64,000 nucleotides of DNA from Qipengyuania sphaerica (GCF_019711595.1 NZ_JAIGNR010000004.1:124001-188000); one strand, 5' to 3'. Shown: positions 1 through 9,685, counted from the stretch's first letter. Numbers and translations: made by a program. Notes: generated from the sequence alone by a model not told the origin.

Positions 1-492
1 CAGGGCTGGACCATCGGCAAGCGCCTGCTCCAGCACGAGCGCACCAACATTGCCGGCGGCGGCAGGCTGGCGAGCATGATGGGCGGGAGCCTGGGCGATC
101 TCGCCAGGAAGCATTGCGAGACCGATGCGAATGGCGAACTGGCCGACAAGGTCCTGCGCGACAAGGTCGCCGACTTCGAAATCCGCTGGTCCAGCTTCCT
201 GCTGACCGCACGGCGCGCTGTAGAGGAAAGCAAAGCGCAAGGCGGTGTGTCCGAAATCAGCTCGGTACTCAAGAAGCTCGGCACCAAGCTGAGCCAGGAA
301 CGCTCCGAACTGCTGATCGAGATCCGCGGCCTGCAAGGGCTCGGCTGGGAAGGCGACAGCTTCTCCGACAGCGAGATCGAAGCGGTGCGCGCATGGCTCT
401 TCGGCAAGGCCGCGACAATTTATGGCGGCTCGACCGAAATCCAGAACAACATCATTTCCAAGCGTGTCCTCGGCATGCTGGACCACCAGTAA
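1..492 (+). CDS. acyl-CoA dehydrogenase, C-terminal part (5' end outside window)
   Basis: The open frame runs in from the left edge without a start, so only about the last 163 residues are seen. They form the all-helical C-terminal domain of an FAD-dependent acyl-CoA dehydrogenase (alpha,beta-dehydrogenation of acyl-CoA thioesters in the cytoplasm). The best evidence is the C-terminal signature YGGSTEIQNNIISKRVLG near the stop, which carries the acyl-CoA dehydrogenase STEIQ motif. A second acyl-CoA dehydrogenase begins 20 bases downstream, so the two probably form one operon and may act as a heteromeric pair, as is known for steroid or branched-chain acyl-CoA dehydrogenases. The substrate cannot be told from this fragment. 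Confidence 0.9.
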   Translation, partial: QGWTIGKRLLQHERTNIAGGGRLASMMGGSLGDLARKHCETDANGELADKVLRDKVADFEIRWSSFLLTARRAVEESKAQGGVSEISSVLKKLGTKLSQERSELLIEIRGLQGLGWEGDSFSDSEIEAVRAWLFGKAATIYGGSTEIQNNIISKRVLGMLDHQ

Positions 493-511
493 GAGAGGGG
501 AGGACTTCGAC

Positions 512-1582
512 ATGGCAGTTCTCAACGAAGAACAGGAAATGCTGCGCGACATGGCGCGCGACTGGGCGACCAACGAAAGCCCGGTGACCGAATTCCGCAA
601 GGTCCGTGCCAGCGGCGAAGACCACGCCTATGACAAGAGCGCCTATGCTACGATGGCGGAGATGGGCTGGGCCGGGGTCATCATCCCGGAAGACCACGGC
701 GGTTCGGACTTCGGCTTCATGTCGGCTGGACTCGTGGTCGAGGAACTCGGCAAGACGCTGACCGCCAGCCCGCTGGTCGCCACGACCATCGCCGCGAGCG
801 CGATCGTGCTCGGCGGTAGCGAGGAGCAGAAAGCGAAATGGCTGCCCAGGCTCGCCAGCGGCGAGATGGTGGCGACACTCGCGGTCGACGAAGGCGCTCA
901 TCACGATCCTTCGGCCATCGAAACGAGCGTTTCGGGCAGCAAGCTGACCGGCAAGAAGGCCTTCGTGCACGAAGCACATGGCGCCGACCTGTTCGTGGTA
1001 GCAGCGACGGATGGGCTCTATCTCGTCGAGAAGGGCGCCGGCGTTTCGCTCACCACCCGCAAGCTGACCGACCAGCGCAGCCATGCCGACGTGATTTTCG
1101 AGGGTGCGGCGGCGGATAAGCTCGAAGGCGGCGGCGACAGCCTGCTCGACGACGTGCTCGACAGGGCGCGCGTGCTGACCGCAGCCGAAATGCTCGGCAT
1201 GGCGCAGCAGGTGTTCGACACCACGCTCGACTATCTGAAGCAGCGCGTACAATTTAACCAGGTGCTCGCGACCTTCCAAGCGCTGCAGCACCGCATGGCC
1301 GACCTTTTCGCCGACCTCGCTCAGATGCGCAGCGCGGTCGAGGCGGGCCTCCAGGCGGTCGATGGCGGCTTCGGCGTCGCGCGCGCGGCGACCATCGCCA
1401 AGGCGGAAGCCAACCGCGTGCTGCACACCATCAGCAACCAGGGTATCCAGCTGCACGGCGGCATCGGGATGACCGACGAATACGACGTCGGCTTCTACCT
1501 GAAACGCGCCCGCGTGCTGGAGGCAAGCTTTGGATCGTCCGGTTGGATCAAGGATCGCTTCGCGAAACTGTCAGACTACTAG
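512..1582 (+). CDS. acyl-CoA dehydrogenase family protein
   Basis: A 356-residue protein with the acyl-CoA dehydrogenase N-terminal helical domain (about 1-110), beta domain and C-terminal helical domain (about 210-356). Visible marks are the N-terminal IIPEDHGGSDFG stretch and the C-terminal QLHGGIGMTDEYDVGFYLKR, typical of the more divergent FadE-like members. The ATG at 512 is chosen because a purine-rich ribosome site (gaggggagga) lies 8-17 bases before it; a longer frame starting at 422 would overlap the upstream gene. It lacks the STEIQ-type ending of its neighbour, consistent with the non-identical partner in an alpha/beta heterotetramer. That pairing is inference from the tandem arrangement; substrate unknown. 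Confidence 0.9.
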   Translation: MAVLNEEQEMLRDMARDWATNESPVTEFRKVRASGEDHAYDKSAYATMAEMGWAGVIIPEDHGGSDFGFMSAGLVVEELGKTLTASPLVATTIAASAIVLGGSEEQKAKWLPRLASGEMVATLAVDEGAHHDPSAIETSVSGSKLTGKKAFVHEAHGADLFVVAATDGLYLVEKGAGVSLTTRKLTDQRSHADVIFEGAAADKLEGGGDSLLDDVLDRARVLTAAEMLGMAQQVFDTTLDYLKQRVQFNQVLATFQALQHRMADLFADLAQMRSAVEAGLQAVDGGFGVARAATIAKAEANRVLHTISNQGIQLHGGIGMTDEYDVGFYLKRARVLEASFGSSGWIKDRFAKLSDY

Positions 1583-1675
1583 CGACCAGAGCGGCAGTTT
1601 TCGTGCATGCCTTACGATAATATCGATGGCATACGGTCTGCCCTTGCAGGATGATCGATCATCTCGGCGCGATAT

Positions 1676-2446
1676 TCATCCAATTACCTCGCTTGCCGGG
1701 CCGTAACCTGCGTCCTCCGAAATGGTCAGGATACTCTTGCCGTCACGCTGCAAAACCTGCGGCATGACAGGCACGATCTTGCGCGCGTGCGCGCGATCTA
1801 CGCAGTCCGCAGCACTGCTGGCCTGGGACAGCAGTTCGAGATTGAGCCGCGTGGGGAAGATAATCGTGCGCTCGCCCGATCTCCCCAACTCCAGTGCGCC
1901 ATGGGGTGAAAGCCATTCAGCATCAACCATCTCGTAGCCGTCACAGGCGGCAATCTGGCGTGCCGGCGCGTGAGCGACATAGAACCATGTATCAAAGCGT
2001 TTCTTCATGAAGACCGGGGTAATCCACCGGGCAAATTCGCTGAGACCATCAAGCCGCAAGATCACATTGGCTTCCCGGACGACATCAAGAAACGATCGCT
2101 CCCCTTGTTCGACTGCCCTGCGGCTGTCCGGATCGCAGGCTCCTTCGAAAGGGCTGCCATCGCGGTTGGCCGCCAGCAAAATGCCAGCCTCCTCGTATGC
2201 TTCACGGATTGCAGCGATCTTCAACATCCTCTGGGTCGCATCGACCCGCTCCCAGCCATCAGAGCAGGCTGCCCATTCCTCTGATGAATCTTCGGAATGG
2301 GGTTTCCCGCCCGGGAATACCAGAGCTCCGGATGCGAAGTCGATCTGATGATGTCGCTTCACCATGAGAACCTGGAACTCCGGTTCGTCGCGCACCAAAA
2401 GAATGGTTGCGGCAGGCATCACTTCGGCAGGCTTCTGTTCGGTCAA
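1676..2446 (-). CDS. Nudix hydrolase, NUDT19-like
   Basis: A Nudix-fold pyrophosphohydrolase. The Nudix box is split: FPGGK near residue 40 is followed, after an insertion of about 30 residues, by REAYEEAG, which carries the Mg-binding glutamates. This layout, with an N-terminal ATILLVRD strand, is that of the NUDT19-like group (acyl-CoA/CoA diphosphatases), so a CoA-ester substrate is plausible but not shown. The frame stays open up to 2614, but that would overlap the upstream kinase gene by almost 100 bases. A TTG at 2446 has an AGGA ribosome site 9 bases before it and is preferred; the ATG at 2419 is the alternative. It is last gene in a left-facing run from the hydrolase at 9626. Confidence 0.78.
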   Translation of the reverse strand: MTEQKPAEVMPAATILLVRDEPEFQVLMVKRHHQIDFASGALVFPGGKPHSEDSSEEWAACSDGWERVDATQRMLKIAAIREAYEEAGILLAANRDGSPFEGACDPDSRRAVEQGERSFLDVVREANVILRLDGLSEFARWITPVFMKKRFDTWFYVAHAPARQIAACDGYEMVDAEWLSPHGALELGRSGERTIIFPTRLNLELLSQASSAADCVDRAHARKIVPVMPQVLQRDGKSILTISEDAGYGPASEVIG

Positions 2447-2519
2447 CTCCACTCTTCCTGTATTCTCTGAATCAAGTGCCAGGCGCCCGCGGACGTGAGG
2501 TTTCCAGCGGGTAACCCGT

Positions 2520-4121
2520 TTATTCCCATTTACGAAATAAAGCGAACGCCCCGAGCGCCAAAGCGATTCCTGACAGAACCAGCGACTGGTCAGCCAAAAT
2601 TGCGGCAGAAACAATTAATGCGGCGACTAACGGGCCCTTAACGGACGTGGTGCGGTCCCCTTCCCGCGTCAGGTGGTTAAGACTGGCGGGATCTAAAGAT
2701 ACCCGGATTGTACCCGATCGAGCTATCGAGGCAACGTGCTCGATGAGATCGGGTAAGGATGCGGTGACATCGAGCAGACCACTGCGGACCTTCGTGAAAT
2801 GGTCCCGCGCGGCTCCGATGGAAAATCGCTCCGCAAACAATTGCATCACGATCGGCCTCGTTTCCTCTGCGATGTTGTAGTCCGGCGCCAAGGACCGAAC
2901 GAAACCTTCTGCAGTCAGCAAGACACGCAGCAAGATGGCGAGATCGGGCGGCAATACGAGCCGATAATCGCGCAACAATTTGAAAACCCGATTGAAGATG
3001 GCCGCCAATTCGATCCCGGCAAGGGCTGTACCACGAAACTCCCCGATGAGTTCATCCAAATCCACCACCAATTGTGCGCGGTTCACGATCGGATTGCCCG
3101 CCCAGTCGAGCAGCAGGTCAGCCACTTTGTCTGTCTGCTCATTCGCGATGGCGAAAATCAGGCGGACAATTTCCTGACGCCGTGCGCCGCTGAGAAAACC
3201 CACCGAACCAAAATCGATGAAACCTACCTGGCTCCCTTCCATCCAGAAGACGTTGCCGGGATGTGGATCCCCATGAAACTCTCCGTTGAGAAGGATCATT
3301 CGGAGCACGGCATCAGCATAGTTCTTCGCGAACCGGGCATTTTCTGCCGGATCGGATGTCGGGCGCCGCGACGCGGGCATTCCGGTCATGGCCTCCTGCA
3401 CATTGATCGTGATACCGGTGAGCTCCCAGTGGATCGCTGGCGTTTTCACTCCCAGCATCTCCAGGTAACCGCCAATCCGTTCACAGGCGCGCGCTTCCGC
3501 TGCCAGATCCATTTCCCGCGCTAAATTCTTGCCGAATGACTGTAGGAACTCGACGGGTCGATAGCGGGCAATGTCACTTGAACGACGCTCGGCAATGCCC
3601 GCGAGCCGTATCAACAGCCTCATGTCCGCCTCGATCCTGGCCGCCATGCTGGGTCGGCGGACTTTCACGATAGTCTCGCTTCCATCCAGCAGGGTTGCGA
3701 CATATGTCTGCGCGATCGAAGCTGAGGCGATCGGGTTCCTATCGAAAGCGGCGAATTCACATTCCCAGTCGCTGCCCCACGCCGAGACAATTACCGGTTC
3801 AATCTTATCGAACGGCAGTGGTTCCACCTGGTCATGGAGAGTGCCGAACGCGGAAATCCAGGGTTGTGTAAATAGATCGCTTCTGGTCGCGAGGAGCTGG
3901 CCAAGCTTTATCCCGACGGGGCCGACATCGCGCAACAGCGCCACCACCGATGCAGGACGCAAGTCCCTGGGATCGGGCGCCTCCTTTGAAACCGGACTAA
4001 TGCCAAGCGCGCTTCCGAGATTTTTCAAACCATGCCGAGCGAAGATCTGGCCGAGTTCAGCCAGCCGGGTAAGCTCGCCGACAGTGTTTTCCCGATCATG
4101 CTTCATCGGCTTGCTTTGCAA
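2520..4121 (-). CDS. ABC1/UbiB (AarF) family atypical kinase
   Basis: A 533-residue member of the ABC1/AarF/UbiB protein-kinase-like family, whose members support ubiquinone biosynthesis or lipid handling at the inner membrane. Visible are the KxGQ motif (KLGQ, about residues 72-75), the modified nucleotide loop PIASASIAQTYVA, the lysine in VKVRRP, the catalytic DPHPGN and the metal-binding IDFGSVG. The last 40 residues hold one or two hydrophobic segments, the usual membrane anchor. The start at 4121 overlaps the end of the RND pump gene by 26 bases; an ATG at 4106 is also possible. Being in an efflux operon, away from other ubi genes, it may be a non-UbiB paralogue; its substrate is unknown. 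Confidence 0.85.
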   Translation of the reverse strand: MQSKPMKHDRENTVGELTRLAELGQIFARHGLKNLGSALGISPVSKEAPDPRDLRPASVVALLRDVGPVGIKLGQLLATRSDLFTQPWISAFGTLHDQVEPLPFDKIEPVIVSAWGSDWECEFAAFDRNPIASASIAQTYVATLLDGSETIVKVRRPSMAARIEADMRLLIRLAGIAERRSSDIARYRPVEFLQSFGKNLAREMDLAAEARACERIGGYLEMLGVKTPAIHWELTGITINVQEAMTGMPASRRPTSDPAENARFAKNYADAVLRMILLNGEFHGDPHPGNVFWMEGSQVGFIDFGSVGFLSGARRQEIVRLIFAIANEQTDKVADLLLDWAGNPIVNRAQLVVDLDELIGEFRGTALAGIELAAIFNRVFKLLRDYRLVLPPDLAILLRVLLTAEGFVRSLAPDYNIAEETRPIVMQLFAERFSIGAARDHFTKVRSGLLDVTASLPDLIEHVASIARSGTIRVSLDPASLNHLTREGDRTTSVKGPLVAALIVSAAILADQSLVLSGIALALGAFALFRKWE

Positions 4122-7100
4122 CTGTCAGCCCGCCCCGCAGGCTTGCGATCATTTTAGCAAAACTCTGGCGCGCGCGGCGAATGTCAGACGTTGCTGAATA
4201 CGCAGCCGGGATTACCAACAAGGTGAGGAGCGTGGATGTCGTCAGACCACCGATAATGATGTAGCCCATTGCGTTACGCCATTCGGCTGCGTCGGATTGC
4301 GCGAGCGCGACCGGCATCATTCCGAAGACAGCCGCGAGCGCAGTCATCAAAACCGGTCGCAGTCGCTCCGGCGCTGCTTTGCGCATGGCGCTAGCCGCGT
4401 CCATCCCCGCCTCACGATACTGGTTGGCCAAGTCAACAAGCAGGATGCCGTTTTTCATGACGATCCCCATCAGGGCGATAAGTCCGATCTGGGCAAACAG
4501 GCTCATTTCCTGCCCCGCCGCCCACATCAGGAAGTAGGCACCAGAGAAAGACAGGGGCGCAGTCAACATGATGATGATCGGCTGACCAAAGCTGTTGAAT
4601 TGGCTCGCGAGCACAATATAGAGCGCGACGATCGCGAGAAGAAAGGCGAAGGCAATTGCCTCTCCGGACTCTGCCAGACGGCGTGCGGTCCCCTCCATTC
4701 GGGTAGAAATCTCCGTCGGAGGTGGATTGGCCGCGATCAGCTCTTCAACTTCGGCCACCGCCACACTAAGCGCGACACCAGGCGCAGTATCCGCGAGTAC
4801 GGAAACCTGTCTTGAACGATTGATCCGCTCGATCTCGGCGGCGCTGAATGCGACGTCAACTTCAGCGATCGCCGCAAGGTCCACAAGTGTCCCTTGCCCT
4901 GTTCTAAGCGGGAGCGTCTCTATGTCGGCGAGACTTTGTCTCGAACCCTCGTCAAGCCGCACGCGGACATCATATCGTCTGCCATCGGACTCGAAAGTGC
5001 CCGCATCACTTCCCCCAATAAGCGTTTGGCTCGATGCCGCCAGACTCTGTGCGGTAATGCCAAGGTCGGCTGCGCGATCACGATCGAGCTTGACCTGTAG
5101 CTCGGGGCGCCCCCCTTGATAGGTTGTGCGAACGTCGACAAAATCCGGACGCGCTGCCAATTCGCCCTCAAGCCATTGAGCGTATTCGTTAATCGCATTC
5201 GTATCTGACCCGGTGACGATCAGCTCGATGGCAGTTTGTCCGACTCCACCCCCTGATACCCACGGCACCTCTGCAATCGAGACGTCCTGGACCTGTGCGC
5301 CACTCTCGGCGAGTGCTTCGCGCGCGAATGACATTACGTCGTCCTGAGAATCGTCTCGCGATCGTTTCGGCGTCAGGCCGACATAGACGTCCAATTCGTT
5401 GATCTTCGGGTTGGTCCCGCCTCCTGCGCTTACGAAGACAAGTTCGACTTCGGGATTTGTCCGCAAGGCTGCATCGACGCGCTGAGCGGCATCCTTGGCC
5501 CCGGCGATGCCCGTTCCGAGCTCAAGTTCCACAGTGGCCAGGAATTCTGAACGGTCCGTCGTTGACATGAAGGTGCTGGGAACGAGCGCCGCAAAGAACC
5601 CGCCCACGAAGACGCTGGCCAGCGCCCCTCCAAGAACAAGATGTCGACGCCGTATGGCCCAAGCCACCAGCCCGACATAACGTTCGCGCATGCCAACATG
5701 AAATCGTTCAACGCGAGAAAGCCACCCGTCCTCGGGTTGCTCCGGTCGAAGCAGCCGGGCGGACAGCGCAGGTGTGAGGGTAAACGCAACCAGCATCGAT
5801 ACGCTCACCGAGAAGACGATGGCGAGACCATACTGGAAGAAAAACCGGCCAACGATCCCTTCCATGAAGGCAATCGGAACAAATACCGCCAGCGTGGCGA
5901 AGGTTCCAGCCAATACGGCGAGCGCAACGCGCTTGGTCGCAGCATGGGCAGCTTCTGTCCTGTCGGCCCCTTCGTCGACGTCGTTCTGGACAGCCTCAAC
6001 CACGACAATGGCATCATCGACCAGCAACCCAATAGCGACCGTCAGGGCAAGCAAGGTGACCATGTTGATGGTGAAGTCGAATGCAGCGAAGGCGGCGAAT
6101 GTCGCGATGATCGAGGTGGGTATCGCGAGCAGCACGATAATCGTCGCGCGCCAGCTCAGCAGGAAAAGAAAGGTCACAGCGACGACGAGCAGCACGGCGA
6201 TGAAGAGGTCAAATAGGACGTCACCGATCGCCTGTTCGATAAAACGCGATGTATCCCGTGCGATGACGAAGTTTACGTCCGCAGTCGCTGATGCCTGAAC
6301 AGCCTCTATCTCTGCCCGGATTTGCTCAGCGACCGCGACCGTGTTTTCACCGCTTTGCTTGCGCACTTCGAGTACTACGCCGGGAACGCCGTCCAACTGG
6401 GCATAGGTCGTCTCGTCTTCGACCGAATCTTCGACCCGTCCAACATCGCCGATGCGCACTGTCTGGCCATTTGGCCGATAGACGATGGGAATGGTTGTAA
6501 ACTCCGACGCCGTGGCTGCTTCAGCCATTGTGCGGATGCCGAACTGGCGGGTCCGACCGTCTGTCACCAACTGACCGCCAGGCAATTCGGCGTTCTCGCG
6601 CTGCAGGGCGGCCAGGACGTCATCGGCCGTCACACCGCGTGCGCGCATTGCCGATGGTTCCAGCCAGATGCGCATTTCTCGCTCGCGCCCTCCTACCAGC
6701 TCAACCGAGCCGACGCCCGGTACGCGCTGTAGCCGCTCTTTCACCACCTCGTCGGCAAATGAGGTCAGTTCGCTAATCGGCATGTCGCCAGAGAGCAGGA
6801 CCGAAAGGATCGGCGTAGCATCCGGGTCCACCTTTTCGATCACCGGGGGTTCGGCATCGACAGGCAGGTCTGCACCCAATCGGGACATCTTGTCTCGCAC
6901 CTCTTGCGCCTTGAGATCGGCATCCTCTTCAAGCTCGAACTCGAGATTGACGATGCTGACGCCCTCAGCACTGACCGAACGCATCTGGCGAAGCCCAGCG
7001 ATCGTATTGAGCTGCTCCTCAATGATGTCGGTGACCTCGGTCTCGACTGTGCCAGGGGAAGCACCGGGCAGAGCGGTGGTAACCGAAACATATGGAAATT

Positions 7101-7221
7101 CAACTTCGGGAAAGAGATCCACTCCAAGTCGGTTGAACGAGACGATGCCCAGCACAACCAACGATGCGATAAGCATCGTAGCGAAGACCGGCCTGCGGAT
7201 CGATACGTCAGCAAGCCACAT
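4096..7221 (-). CDS. RND efflux permease, HAE1 (drug/hydrophobe) type
   Basis: A 1041-residue inner-membrane proton-driven transporter of the AcrB/MexF type: start MWLADVSIRRPVFATML, two halves of six membrane segments, and two large periplasmic loops. The proton-relay aspartate pair is seen in LLVDDAIVVVE (about residue 400), the HAE1 form rather than the heavy-metal form found in the two other RND pumps of this window. It would work with the adaptor encoded immediately upstream (one base apart) and an outer-membrane channel not encoded here. The divergent MarR regulator implies induction by small organic molecules. Exported substrates cannot be predicted. Confidence 0.93.
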   Translation of the reverse strand: MWLADVSIRRPVFATMLIASLVVLGIVSFNRLGVDLFPEVEFPYVSVTTALPGASPGTVETEVTDIIEEQLNTIAGLRQMRSVSAEGVSIVNLEFELEEDADLKAQEVRDKMSRLGADLPVDAEPPVIEKVDPDATPILSVLLSGDMPISELTSFADEVVKERLQRVPGVGSVELVGGREREMRIWLEPSAMRARGVTADDVLAALQRENAELPGGQLVTDGRTRQFGIRTMAEAATASEFTTIPIVYRPNGQTVRIGDVGRVEDSVEDETTYAQLDGVPGVVLEVRKQSGENTVAVAEQIRAEIEAVQASATADVNFVIARDTSRFIEQAIGDVLFDLFIAVLLVVAVTFLFLLSWRATIIVLLAIPTSIIATFAAFAAFDFTINMVTLLALTVAIGLLVDDAIVVVEAVQNDVDEGADRTEAAHAATKRVALAVLAGTFATLAVFVPIAFMEGIVGRFFFQYGLAIVFSVSVSMLVAFTLTPALSARLLRPEQPEDGWLSRVERFHVGMRERYVGLVAWAIRRRHLVLGGALASVFVGGFFAALVPSTFMSTTDRSEFLATVELELGTGIAGAKDAAQRVDAALRTNPEVELVFVSAGGGTNPKINELDVYVGLTPKRSRDDSQDDVMSFAREALAESGAQVQDVSIAEVPWVSGGGVGQTAIELIVTGSDTNAINEYAQWLEGELAARPDFVDVRTTYQGGRPELQVKLDRDRAADLGITAQSLAASSQTLIGGSDAGTFESDGRRYDVRVRLDEGSRQSLADIETLPLRTGQGTLVDLAAIAEVDVAFSAAEIERINRSRQVSVLADTAPGVALSVAVAEVEELIAANPPPTEISTRMEGTARRLAESGEAIAFAFLLAIVALYIVLASQFNSFGQPIIIMLTAPLSFSGAYFLMWAAGQEMSLFAQIGLIALMGIVMKNGILLVDLANQYREAGMDAASAMRKAAPERLRPVLMTALAAVFGMMPVALAQSDAAEWRNAMGYIIIGGLTTSTLLTLLVIPAAYSATSDIRRARQSFAKMIASLRGGLTVAKQADEA

Positions 7222-7222
7222 G

Positions 7223-8335
7223 CTAGTCGCGCCGTGTCTGTAATTGCACGTTCACTGTTTCGCCATCACGCAGAGTGGCGGGCGGATCCAGAACAACCTG
7301 CTCGCCATCACTCAGTCCAGAACGGATGAGAACGCGGTCAAGATCGATGCTCCTGAACGCGACTTCGCGACGCCGGACTTTACCGTTTTCAATCACGAAC
7401 ACGTTGGCAGTGGCGCTATCTCCCACAACCGCCCTTCTTGGCAAAACAATGGCAGGAGCGGGTGGCACCGAAATTTCGGCTCGCACTCCCAGGCCGGAGC
7501 TAATTCTGTAGTTCGGATTGGCAATAGGCAGACGCAACTCGACCATTCGTGTCTGCGGATCGACACGATCGTTGATTATATAGACGGTGCTATCGAAGGG
7601 CTCATCAAAGCCCTCGATAAAGACGCGTGCAGGCATGTTGCGACGAAATGCGTCGACGTGCTCCTGTGGCGCGTTCACGATCGCCGCAACGATGCCGAGT
7701 TCCTGAAGCTCAAGCGCAGCAGACTGCCCACCCATCGAGAATCGGTTATTGAGGTAGACCCCTTCGTCCACCAAACGGGCGGTAATGACGCCATCGTAAG
7801 GCGCGCGCGTAATCGTATCCTCCAATGCCTGCTTGGCGGTGCCTAGCGCAGCTTGCGCTTGCGACCTTTGAGCCCGCGCAACCGCCAGCTCGGTCTCGAC
7901 GGCATCGACCTGCGCCTTCGAAACGAAACCTTTGGGCGCCAGAGCCATAACGCGTTCGTAGCGTCGATCCGCCTCGATGGTCTGCGCATTGGCAAGGTCG
8001 ACGGCCGCCTGGGCCTCAACTACGCGACGCCGATAGTCGGCTTGCCGCACGCGGAAAAGCGGGTCTCCTCGTGAGACACGGTCTCCGACTTTCACGAATA
8101 TCCGTTCCACCGGGCCTTCTACCAGGGCTCCGATGGCACTGCTTTGTTTCGCAGCGATCGTGCCGAAAGCTTTCACCGGCTCGGCGACCGGCTCAGAGCT
8201 GACGCTGATCGTTTGGACCGTTCGCGGACCTTCTTGGTTCGCCTGGGCTGCGTCAGCGTCAGGTTTTTCGGTTGAGCACGCCTGCAGGGCGATCGGTAGA
8301 ACGACTAGAAAGAAAAGAGAGAACCTTCTCAGCAT
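7223..8335 (-). CDS. RND efflux periplasmic adaptor (membrane fusion lipoprotein)
   Basis: A 370-residue membrane-fusion protein. The N-terminus MLRRFSLFFLVVLPIALQAC is a lipoprotein signal with the acylated cysteine at residue 20. A split lipoyl/barrel-sandwich domain flanks a helical hairpin (about 90-170), followed by beta-barrel and membrane-proximal domains, as in AcrA/MexA. It bridges the permease, encoded one base downstream, to an outer-membrane duct. Its start overlaps the end of the upstream thioesterase gene by 7 bases, which implies translational coupling and cotranscription with the hydrolase genes. Confidence 0.92.
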   Translation of the reverse strand: MLRRFSLFFLVVLPIALQACSTEKPDADAAQANQEGPRTVQTISVSSEPVAEPVKAFGTIAAKQSSAIGALVEGPVERIFVKVGDRVSRGDPLFRVRQADYRRRVVEAQAAVDLANAQTIEADRRYERVMALAPKGFVSKAQVDAVETELAVARAQRSQAQAALGTAKQALEDTITRAPYDGVITARLVDEGVYLNNRFSMGGQSAALELQELGIVAAIVNAPQEHVDAFRRNMPARVFIEGFDEPFDSTVYIINDRVDPQTRMVELRLPIANPNYRISSGLGVRAEISVPPAPAIVLPRRAVVGDSATANVFVIENGKVRRREVAFRSIDLDRVLIRSGLSDGEQVVLDPPATLRDGETVNVQLQTRRD

Positions 8336-8742
8336 GCATAGGCACCCCTGCCGCTGGCGACCAACTTGTCGTCGGGTCGCGTAATTTGGGTGTCCGCAAC
8401 CGAGATCTGCCGCCCGATCTTGACCACCGTTGCGCTGGCGAGAAGGGGACCCTGCGTCGCAGGGCGGTGATAGTCCACCCTCAGATCTACGGTCGCCTTG
8501 GCCTTGTGCCCCATAGCAAGCAGCACATAAAGGCCACTAAGATCGATCAAAGAAGCGAGCACGCCGCCATGAGCGGAACCGATCACCGGATTGGAGACGA
8601 TCTCATCACGCCACGGCATTTCAAGCTCGAGCTGCCCGGGTCCAAAGGATTTGACTGTGAGGCCGAGCCACTGATGAAACGGTGCGATCGCCAGCATGTG
8701 CTCCAGTCGATCTCGATCGATCATTGATGTCGCGTCGTTCAC
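8329..8742 (-). CDS. PaaI-like hotdog thioesterase
   Basis: A 137-residue hotdog-fold protein of the PaaI/YdiI type. The central AHGGVLASLIDLSG carries the HGG motif followed by the helix with the catalytic acidic residue, and strands such as VDLRVDYHRPA follow the family pattern. It would hydrolyse acyl- or aryl-CoA thioesters in the cytoplasm. Four bases overlap with the preceding hydrolase gene and seven with the adaptor gene, so it sits inside a coupled operon. Its presence with an alpha/beta hydrolase and a MarR regulator suggests turnover of an aromatic or acyl-CoA compound whose products the pump exports; this is inference. Confidence 0.88.
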   Translation of the reverse strand: MNDATSMIDRDRLEHMLAIAPFHQWLGLTVKSFGPGQLELEMPWRDEIVSNPVIGSAHGGVLASLIDLSGLYVLLAMGHKAKATVDLRVDYHRPATQGPLLASATVVKIGRQISVADTQITRPDDKLVASGRGAYAC

Positions 8743-9626
8743 GATCCAGCCTCCGTGCTCTGGTGGTGGCGCTTGAGGAACTTTAGGATTGTTGCGGAAA
8801 ATACATCGTTCGAATCTCCGACGACCATATGTGTCGCGTCCGCAATATCGGTGTATTCGGCATGCGGCACCAGTCCACGCAGATGGTCAACCGCCTCTTC
8901 AGAAACGAGATCGCTCGACCCCCCGCGAATGAGGTGCAGCGGAAGCCTTAGCTTGGCAGCGGCCTGGCTCAGCTTCTCGAACTGCTGTTCGTGCCGCTCA
9001 GGATCGAGCCGGTTCGATCCCATGATATTGCGGATGAAGCGTGGGTCCCAATGCCAGTAGAAGCGTCCATCGTCCGATTTGCGCAGGTAATGACTCAGAT
9101 TTCCTCCTGCGCTCCGCTTGCGCCGGTGTGGTAGATAGCGTGCAATTACATCGGCCGCTTGCTGGGGTGACGCAAAGCCAGTCTCGACGTGCTGGTCCAT
9201 GAAGCCGACCACGCGCATGACGCCGCTCTGCTCCATGCGAGGGGCAATATCGACCAAGGTCAAGGAAGCGAAACTTCCGGGAGCAAGCTCGCCTTCAGCG
9301 ATCATCCCAGCAAGCCCGCCCAGCGAGGCACCGACCACTGCTGGCTTGCTATCCAAACAGGCTGCAATCGCAACGAGGTCTGAGGCGAAATCTGCTAGTT
9401 CGTAGGCACCGTCGGCAGACCATGCGCTTTCACCATGGCCGCGCATGTCAATCGCGATGACGCGAAAGCCAGCTTCGGCCAGGTCGTGAGTGACACGTTT
9501 CCATGCTCGCCGGGTCTGGCCCCCGCCGTGAGCGAGGAGGACTGGCATGGTTTTTTCATCGCCGAGCATCTCTGCAGCAAGCCTTAGCCCTCCGGCCCCT
9601 TCTATCGATAACGGTTCGCCAGTCAT
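8739..9626 (-). CDS. alpha/beta-hydrolase
   Basis: A 295-residue alpha/beta-hydrolase. Visible are the oxyanion region AHGGGQTRRAW, the strand/helix motif MRGHGES, the nucleophile elbow GASLGG (G-x-S-x-G) and the C-terminal catalytic histidine in DATHMVVGD; an aspartate in the preceding strand completes a likely triad. The protein has no signal peptide and is probably cytoplasmic. It is the first gene of the left-facing operon and its start is 59 bases from the divergent MarR gene, with a palindrome between them. Esterase, lactonase or dehalogenase function cannot be distinguished from sequence. Confidence 0.87.
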   Translation of the reverse strand: MTGEPLSIEGAGGLRLAAEMLGDEKTMPVLLAHGGGQTRRAWKRVTHDLAEAGFRVIAIDMRGHGESAWSADGAYELADFASDLVAIAACLDSKPAVVGASLGGLAGMIAEGELAPGSFASLTLVDIAPRMEQSGVMRVVGFMDQHVETGFASPQQAADVIARYLPHRRKRSAGGNLSHYLRKSDDGRFYWHWDPRFIRNIMGSNRLDPERHEQQFEKLSQAAAKLRLPLHLIRGGSSDLVSEEAVDHLRGLVPHAEYTDIADATHMVVGDSNDVFSATILKFLKRHHQSTEAGS

Positions 9627-9642
9627 ATGAGAGGCCCTATAT

Positions 9643-9658
9643 TGTAATGCGCTTTACA
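9643..9658. promoter_or_regulatory. palindromic candidate operator for the MarR regulator
   Basis: A 16-base near-perfect palindrome, TGTAA-TGCGCT-TTACA, lies in the 59-base gap between the divergent hydrolase and MarR genes. The arms match over 5 bases and the GCGC core is self-complementary. MarR dimers typically bind such 16-20 base dyads in the shared divergent promoter, so this is the likely site of autoregulation and operon control. Confidence 0.6.
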
Positions 9659-9685
9659 GTAAATAGCTTTTATTGAACCTGAGGT

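Noticed and set aside
452..1456. Long open frame (334 codons) on the minus strand over the acyl-CoA dehydrogenase
   Set aside because: It has the composition of a shadow frame (His/Arg/Leu rich), no ribosome site and no family resemblance; the opposite strand encodes a clear enzyme.
1583..1675. Possible terminator between the convergent acyl-CoA dehydrogenase and Nudix genes
   Set aside because: Only a weak 5-base stem with a long loop (atgcc/ggcat) can be drawn; not enough to call.
2446..2614. Extension of the Nudix protein to 312 residues
   Set aside because: The extra N-terminus has no Nudix features and overlaps the upstream kinase gene by 95 bases.
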